Shown here piece by piece: positions 60,351-64,000 of a stretch of DNA of 64,000 bases. The stretch comes from Streptomyces sp. ISL-87. GTDB taxonomy: Bacteria; Actinomycetota; Actinomycetes; Streptomycetales; Streptomycetaceae. Position numbers and translations under genes: made by a program. The stretch spans positions 14,932 through 78,931 of the forward strand of contig NZ_JAGGOY010000036.1 of NCBI RefSeq assembly GCF_018614095.1. The letters run 5' to 3'. Each line of letters starts with the position of its first letter. Position 1 is the first letter of the stretch. The notes beneath the pieces were generated by a model. That model did not search any database. It worked only from the letters and a program-made list of their open reading frames with translations, and was not told the origin of the DNA.

Positions 60351-61330
60351 TCGTCGCCCGCCTGCTTCCGCAGTTCCGTCGCCAGCTCGTACAGCCCGGC
60401 CAGGTCCATCCCCGCGCCGAGCAGCGGGAGTTCGTACGTCGGCACGTCCAGCCCCTCCAGTACGGTGCGCTGCGCGCGCTCCAGCTCCACCCGGCTCGCG
60501 TGCTCGGCGGCCTGCGTGATCAGCGGGTCCACCAGCCGCTCCGCCAGGCCCCCGCGCCGCGCGCCGCCCAGGCCCGCCCGGGACAGCGCCCGGGCCACCT
60601 CGGCGCGGCGCTCGCCGGCCGCGGCGCGCAGGGCGTCCTCGTCGAGGTGGTGCGGCCGCACCATGTTGACCACGACCCGTCCCACGGGCAGCCCGGCCTC
60701 CTGGAGCTCCGCGATCCCGTCGGCGGTCTCCTGTACGGGCATCTCCTCCAGCAGGGTGACCAGGTGGACGGCCGTCTCAGGGGACTTGAGCACCTTCATG
60801 ACGGCCTGCGCCTGGTTGTGGATCGGCCCGAACCGGGCGAGCCCGGCCACCTCGTCGTTGACGTTGAGGAAGCGGGTGATCCGCCCGGTCGGCGGGGCGT
60901 CCATGATCACGTGGTCGTAGGCGAACCGGCCGGCCTTGTCCTTGCGCCGCACCGCCTCGCACGCCTTGCCGGTCAGGAGCACGTCCCGCAGCCCTGGCGC
61001 GATGGTCGTCGCGAAGTCGATCGCGCCGAGCTTCTTGAGTGCGCGGCCGGCCGAGCCGAGCTTGTAGAACATCTGGAGGTAGTCGAGGAGCGCCCGTTCG
61101 GCGTCGATGGCGAGTGCGTAGACCTCGCCGCCCCCGCCGGGCGCGACCGCGATCTTCCGCTCTTCGTACGGGAGTGCCTCAGCCCCGAAGAGCTGTGCGA
61201 TCCCTTGTCTCCCCTCGACTTCCACGAGAAGAGTCCGCCTGCCCTCGCGTGCGAGGGCGAGCGCGAGTGCCGCGGCGACCGTGGTCTTGCCGGTGCCGCC
61301 CTTGCCGCTGACCACCTGGAGCCTGCTCAC
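60347..61330 (-). CDS. ArsA-family ATPase, shorter paralogue
   Basis: The product has 327 residues from GTG 61330. VSRLQVVSGKGGTGKTTVAA carries the Walker A with the signature Lys. Further motifs are LLVEVEGRQGIAQLFG, HVIMDAPPTGRITRFLNV (switch II) and HNQAQAVMKVLKSPETAVHL. It probably forms a heterodimer with the downstream paralogue, to which it is coupled by ATGA-type overlap. No ribosome binding site stands out, so the start is less sure; the next upstream candidate lacks conservation. Confidence 0.92.
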   Translation of the reverse strand: MSRLQVVSGKGGTGKTTVAAALALALAREGRRTLLVEVEGRQGIAQLFGAEALPYEERKIAVAPGGGGEVYALAIDAERALLDYLQMFYKLGSAGRALKKLGAIDFATTIAPGLRDVLLTGKACEAVRRKDKAGRFAYDHVIMDAPPTGRITRFLNVNDEVAGLARFGPIHNQAQAVMKVLKSPETAVHLVTLLEEMPVQETADGIAELQEAGLPVGRVVVNMVRPHHLDEDALRAAAGERRAEVARALSRAGLGGARRGGLAERLVDPLITQAAEHASRVELERAQRTVLEGLDVPTYELPLLGAGMDLAGLYELATELRKQAGDE

Positions 61331-61402
61331 AGCGACCGAGCCTAACGAGTCGTCCCTCGGGCCGCGCATGAGCCCCACACGACAGGCACTACCCTCGCTC
61401 CC

Positions 61403-61564
61403 ATGACCAAGAAGTTCGAATATGCGACGGTCCCGCTGCTGGTCCACGCCACCAAGCAGATCCTGGACACCTGGGGCGAGGACGGCTGGGAGCTCGTCCA
61501 GGTCGTGCCCGGCCCGAACAACCCCGAGCAGCTCGTGGCGTACCTCAAGCGGGAGAAGGCATGA
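61403..61564 (+). CDS. DUF4177 small protein
   Basis: The product has 53 residues, starting MTKKFEYATVPLLVHATKQI and continuing LDTWGEDGWELVQVVPGPNN. It matches the DUF4177 fold (beta-alpha-beta with W-G-x-x-G-W-E-L). It overlaps the RidA gene (ATGA). It is conserved beside the ArsA-like genes; function unknown. Confidence 0.88.
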   Translation: MTKKFEYATVPLLVHATKQILDTWGEDGWELVQVVPGPNNPEQLVAYLKREKA

Positions 61565-62031
61565 GCGCCGTAGAGGCGAAGCTGGCCGAGCTCGGCCTCA
61601 CCCTGCCGGAGGTTGTCCCGCCGCTGGCCGCGTACCAGCCGGCCGTGCGGTCGGGCGCGTACGTGTTCACCGCGGGCCAGCTCCCGATGGTCAAGGGCAG
61701 CATGCCGGTCACCGGCAAGGTCGGCGCCGAGGTCTCGGCGGAGCAGGCCAAGGAGCTGGCCGCGATCTGCGCGCTGAACGCCCTGGCCGCGGTGAAGTCC
61801 GTCGTGGGTGACCTCGACAAGATCGCCCGCGTCGTGAAGGTCGTCGGCTTCGTCGCCTCGGCCCCTGACTTCACCGCCCAGCCGGGCGTGCTGAACGGTG
61901 CGAGCGAGCTGCTGGGCGAGGTCCTCGGCGACAAGGGCGTCCACGCCCGCAGCGCGGTCGGCGTGGCGGTCCTCCCGCTGGACGCCCCGGTCGAGGTCGA
62001 GATCCAGGTCGAGCTGGTCGAGGGCGCCTGA
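61561..62031 (+). CDS. RidA/YjgF-family protein
   Basis: The 156-residue protein has the RidA phrases GAYVFTAGQLPMVKGSMPVT, AICALNALAAVKSVVGDLDK and HARSAVGVAVLPLDAPVEVE (the last contains the conserved Arg that binds the carboxylate). RidA enzymes hydrolyse reactive enamines and imines from PLP enzymes. The protein is longer than the common 130-residue form because of its N-terminal stretch, like the other RidA_like subfamily. It is co-translated with DUF4177. Confidence 0.95.
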   Translation: MSAVEAKLAELGLTLPEVVPPLAAYQPAVRSGAYVFTAGQLPMVKGSMPVTGKVGAEVSAEQAKELAAICALNALAAVKSVVGDLDKIARVVKVVGFVASAPDFTAQPGVLNGASELLGEVLGDKGVHARSAVGVAVLPLDAPVEVEIQVELVEGA

Positions 62032-62382
62032 CCTTCGCCTGACCTTCGCAGGGGCCGGACCGGTCCACCGGGCGCGCCGCCACTGCCGGGGCGCTGCCCC
62101 TGGGCCCTCGCGCCTCGAACGCCGGCGGGGCTGGATCCTCCGGCCCGGCCAGCGTTCGCGCGCGGGCCCGGGCGGAGTCCGGTTCCGCGGAGGGGGCGGG
62201 GCGGGGGAACAGCCCCCCGCATCGGCCCATTGGCGGCTTGGCCGCATGCCTGTCGGCGGCTTCTCCGCTGGGTCTGATTGGCGGCTTGGCCGCTGGGCCT
62301 GTCGGCGGCTTCGCCGCTGGGCTCGGCGGCTTCGCCGCAGGGGGCTCTCGAACATCGGGCCGGATGGCCGTAGCATCCCGCC
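62032..62382. repeat. Intergenic region with ggcggcttNgccgctggg tandem repeats
   Basis: 62231-62340 holds about five degenerate 18-25 bp units (ttggcggcttggccgctgggcctgtcggcggcttcgccgctggg). 62085-62140 resembles the 53-bp palindromic repeat of 23.9 kb (gccctcgcgcctcgaacgccggcggggctgga). No gene seen in these 351 bases. Confidence 0.8.
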
Positions 62383-63291
62383 ATGCCGAATGGTCAGCAC
62401 AGCCAGCCGCCGAAGCCCGCCGCCACCCCCGGCGGGCAGTGGTACCCCCCGGAGTGGCCTGACCGTATTCGCGCGCTCGCGGACGGCTCTCTCACCCCCG
62501 TCCTCCCCAAACGCGCGGCCACGGTGATGCTGCTCCGCGACACACCCGCCGGGCCCGCCGTGCACATGCTGCGCCGCCGCACCTCCATGGCCTTCGCCGG
62601 CGGCGCGTACGCCTACCCCGGCGGCGGTGTCGACCCCCGCGACGAGGAGCACCTCATCGGCTGGGCCGGTCCGACCCGGGACGACTGGGCGGCACGCCTC
62701 GGCACGGACCCCCGTACCGCCCAGGCCATCGTCTGCGGAGCCGTCCGCGAGACCTTCGAGGAGGCCGGCGTACTCCTCGCGGGCGAGACCCCGGACACCG
62801 TCGTCGGCGACACCACCGCCGACGACTGGGAGGCCGACCGCCAGGCCCTCGTGGGCCGTGAGCTGTCGTTCGCCGAGTTCCTGGACCGCCGCGGCCTGCT
62901 CCTGCGCTCCGACCTGCTCGGAGCGTGGGCCCGCTGGATCACCCCCGAGTTCGAGCCGCGCCGCTACGACACCTGGTTCTTCGTCGCCGCCCTCCCGGAG
63001 GGCCAGCGCACCCGCAACGCCTCCACCGAGGCCGACCGGACCGTCTGGATCCGCCCGGCGGACGCCGCGGACGGCTACGACAAGGGCGAGCTGCTGATGA
63101 TGCCGCCCACCATCTCCACCCTGCGCTCCCTGGAGCCCTACGAGAGGGCCGCCGACGCCCTCGCCGGGGCCGTTGCCCAGGACCTCACTCCCGTCCTCGC
63201 CCAGGCCGCGCTGGAGGGCGGGGAAGTGGTGCTCAGCTGGCCGGGCCACGACGAATTCACCAAGCGCGTCCGCCTGGGAGGCCCCGCATGA
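62383..63291 (+). CDS. Nudix hydrolase
   Basis: The product has 302 residues. The Nudix box is split by an insertion: glycine part AYAYPGGGVDPRDEEHL, then the catalytic helix AIVCGAVRETFEEAGVLL (R-E-x2-E-E-x-G), as in the larger NUDT19-like group that acts on CoA derivatives or related diphosphates. The C-terminal part (YERAADALAGAVAQDLTPVL) is specific to actinobacteria. It overlaps the metallo-beta-lactamase-fold gene by 4 bases. Confidence 0.93.
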   Translation: MPNGQHSQPPKPAATPGGQWYPPEWPDRIRALADGSLTPVLPKRAATVMLLRDTPAGPAVHMLRRRTSMAFAGGAYAYPGGGVDPRDEEHLIGWAGPTRDDWAARLGTDPRTAQAIVCGAVRETFEEAGVLLAGETPDTVVGDTTADDWEADRQALVGRELSFAEFLDRRGLLLRSDLLGAWARWITPEFEPRRYDTWFFVAALPEGQRTRNASTEADRTVWIRPADAADGYDKGELLMMPPTISTLRSLEPYERAADALAGAVAQDLTPVLAQAALEGGEVVLSWPGHDEFTKRVRLGGPA

Positions 63292-64000
63292 CCAACGCCG
63301 CCGCACTCCCCGGCCAGCCGCGCGGAATGGTCACCTCCGGGCCCGCCACCGCCCGCGCGGTCAACATCCTGGCCCCCAACGCCTCCGCCATGACCCTGGA
63401 CGGCACCAACACCTGGCTGGTCTCGGAGCCCGGGTCCACCGAAGCCGTCGTCATCGACCCCGGCCCGCTGGACGACGTACATCTGCGCGCGGTGATCGCC
63501 ACCGCCGAGGAGGCGGGCAAGCGGGTCGCCCTGACCCTCCTCACCCACGGCCACCCCGACCACGCCGAGGGCGCCGCCCGCTTCGCCGAGCTCACCCGCA
63601 CCAACGTCCGCGCCCTCGACCCCGCCCTGCGCCTCGGCGACGAGGGCCTGGCCGCCGGGGACGTGATCCGCACCGGGGGCCTGGAGCTGCGCGTGGTCCC
63701 GACCCCCGGCCACACCTCCGACTCGCTCTGCTTCCACCTGCCCGCCGACCGGGCCGTCCTCACCGGCGACACCATCCTCGGCCGCGGCACCACCGTCGTC
63801 GCCCACCCCGACGGCCGCCTCGGCGACTACCTGGACTCCCTGCGCCGCCTGCGCTCCCTCACCGTTGACGACGGGGTCCACACGGTCCTCCCCGGCCACG
63901 GGCCGGTCCTGGAGGACGCCCAGGGCGTCGTCGAGTACTACCTCGCCCACCGCGCCCACCGGCTCGCCCAGGTCGAGACCGCGGTCGAGAACGGCTTCAC
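63288..64000 (+). CDS. Metallo-beta-lactamase-fold hydrolase, partial (3' end outside window)
   Basis: The first 237 residues are visible. Zinc ligands are in LLTHGHPDHAEG, VVPTPGHTSDSLCFHL, LTGDTILGRGTTVV and VLPGHGPVLEDA. This is the LACTB2/RNase-Z-like branch usually annotated as MBL-fold metallo-hydrolase. It is translationally coupled to the Nudix gene, so the two may process the same metabolite. Confidence 0.93.
   Translation, partial: MTNAAALPGQPRGMVTSGPATARAVNILAPNASAMTLDGTNTWLVSEPGSTEAVVIDPGPLDDVHLRAVIATAEEAGKRVALTLLTHGHPDHAEGAARFAELTRTNVRALDPALRLGDEGLAAGDVIRTGGLELRVVPTPGHTSDSLCFHLPADRAVLTGDTILGRGTTVVAHPDGRLGDYLDSLRRLRSLTVDDGVHTVLPGHGPVLEDAQGVVEYYLAHRAHRLAQVETAVENGF

Noticed and set aside
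59043..61330. ArsA-type pair as an arsenic resistance operon
   Set aside because: There is no ArsB, ArsR or ArsC nearby. The pair beside wblA is a conserved actinobacterial arrangement with another role.

Overview
The window is high-GC actinobacterial DNA and almost certainly a Streptomyces chromosome core region. It carries wblA next to two ArsA-type ATPases, a lysC-asd pair, ybaB-recR, purA, Stealth-type glycan genes, many GTG and TTG starts, and short stop/start overlaps inside operons. S. coelicolor keeps a similar neighbourhood around wblA, ask and purA (established knowledge recalled from memory, not checked here).

Layout. 0-5.3 kb is an eroded stretch. It holds the C-terminal part of a collagen-like surface protein, an orphan DUF5753 regulator, a secreted polysaccharide deacetylase, a small secreted protein, fragments of at least two insertion sequences, a serine hydrolase stub, three copies of a 26-27 bp repeat and one frameshifted gene. 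5.3-24 kb is mixed metabolism and regulation: purA; a diacylglycerol-kinase-like gene; a GbsR/MarR regulator divergent from an ABC exporter; a cytochrome P450; a two-component system beside the deletion-fused remnant of a second one; and an aminotransferase with a GntR regulator. 24-31.4 kb is core: SLATT protein, YbaB, RecR, DUF5063, aspartokinase, aspartate-semialdehyde dehydrogenase, and an ECF sigma factor coupled to a membrane protein. 31.4-43.3 kb leads into a cell-envelope glycan block: SURF1-like protein, S9 peptidase, acyltransferase, PIG-L deacetylase lipoprotein, and two Stealth phosphotransferases, one fused to a glycosyltransferase. 43.3-49.1 kb holds an amidohydrolase, an HD protein and two molybdopterin-fold proteins.

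49.35-54.25 kb is the most interesting part: a small genomic island at tRNA-Pro(CGG). Its ends are 136-bp direct repeats that each contain the 3' part of the tRNA. No integrase remains. Inside are a Crp-like protein with a recognisable cyclic-nucleotide phosphate cassette and a five-gene overlapping operon: a class III nucleotide cyclase with its catalytic residues, an 86-aa protein, an unknown 246-aa protein, an excisionase-type HTH protein and a TIR-like/nucleoside-deoxyribosyltransferase-like protein. The cyclase C-terminal tail and the N-terminus of the 86-aa protein share a Gly/Val-rich motif like those used in amyloid-type homotypic signalling. I infer a Pycsar-like or related cyclic-nucleotide conflict system with a non-standard architecture.

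54.3-64 kb returns to core genes: metallophosphoesterase, YqeY-like protein, a bifunctional penicillin-binding protein, wblA, two ArsA-type ATPases, DUF4177, RidA, Nudix and a metallo-beta-lactamase-fold protein cut by the window end.

Short tandem repeats recur between genes and inside coding sequences, where they encode low-complexity insertions. Many convergent gene pairs are separated by long perfect hairpins that look like bidirectional terminators.
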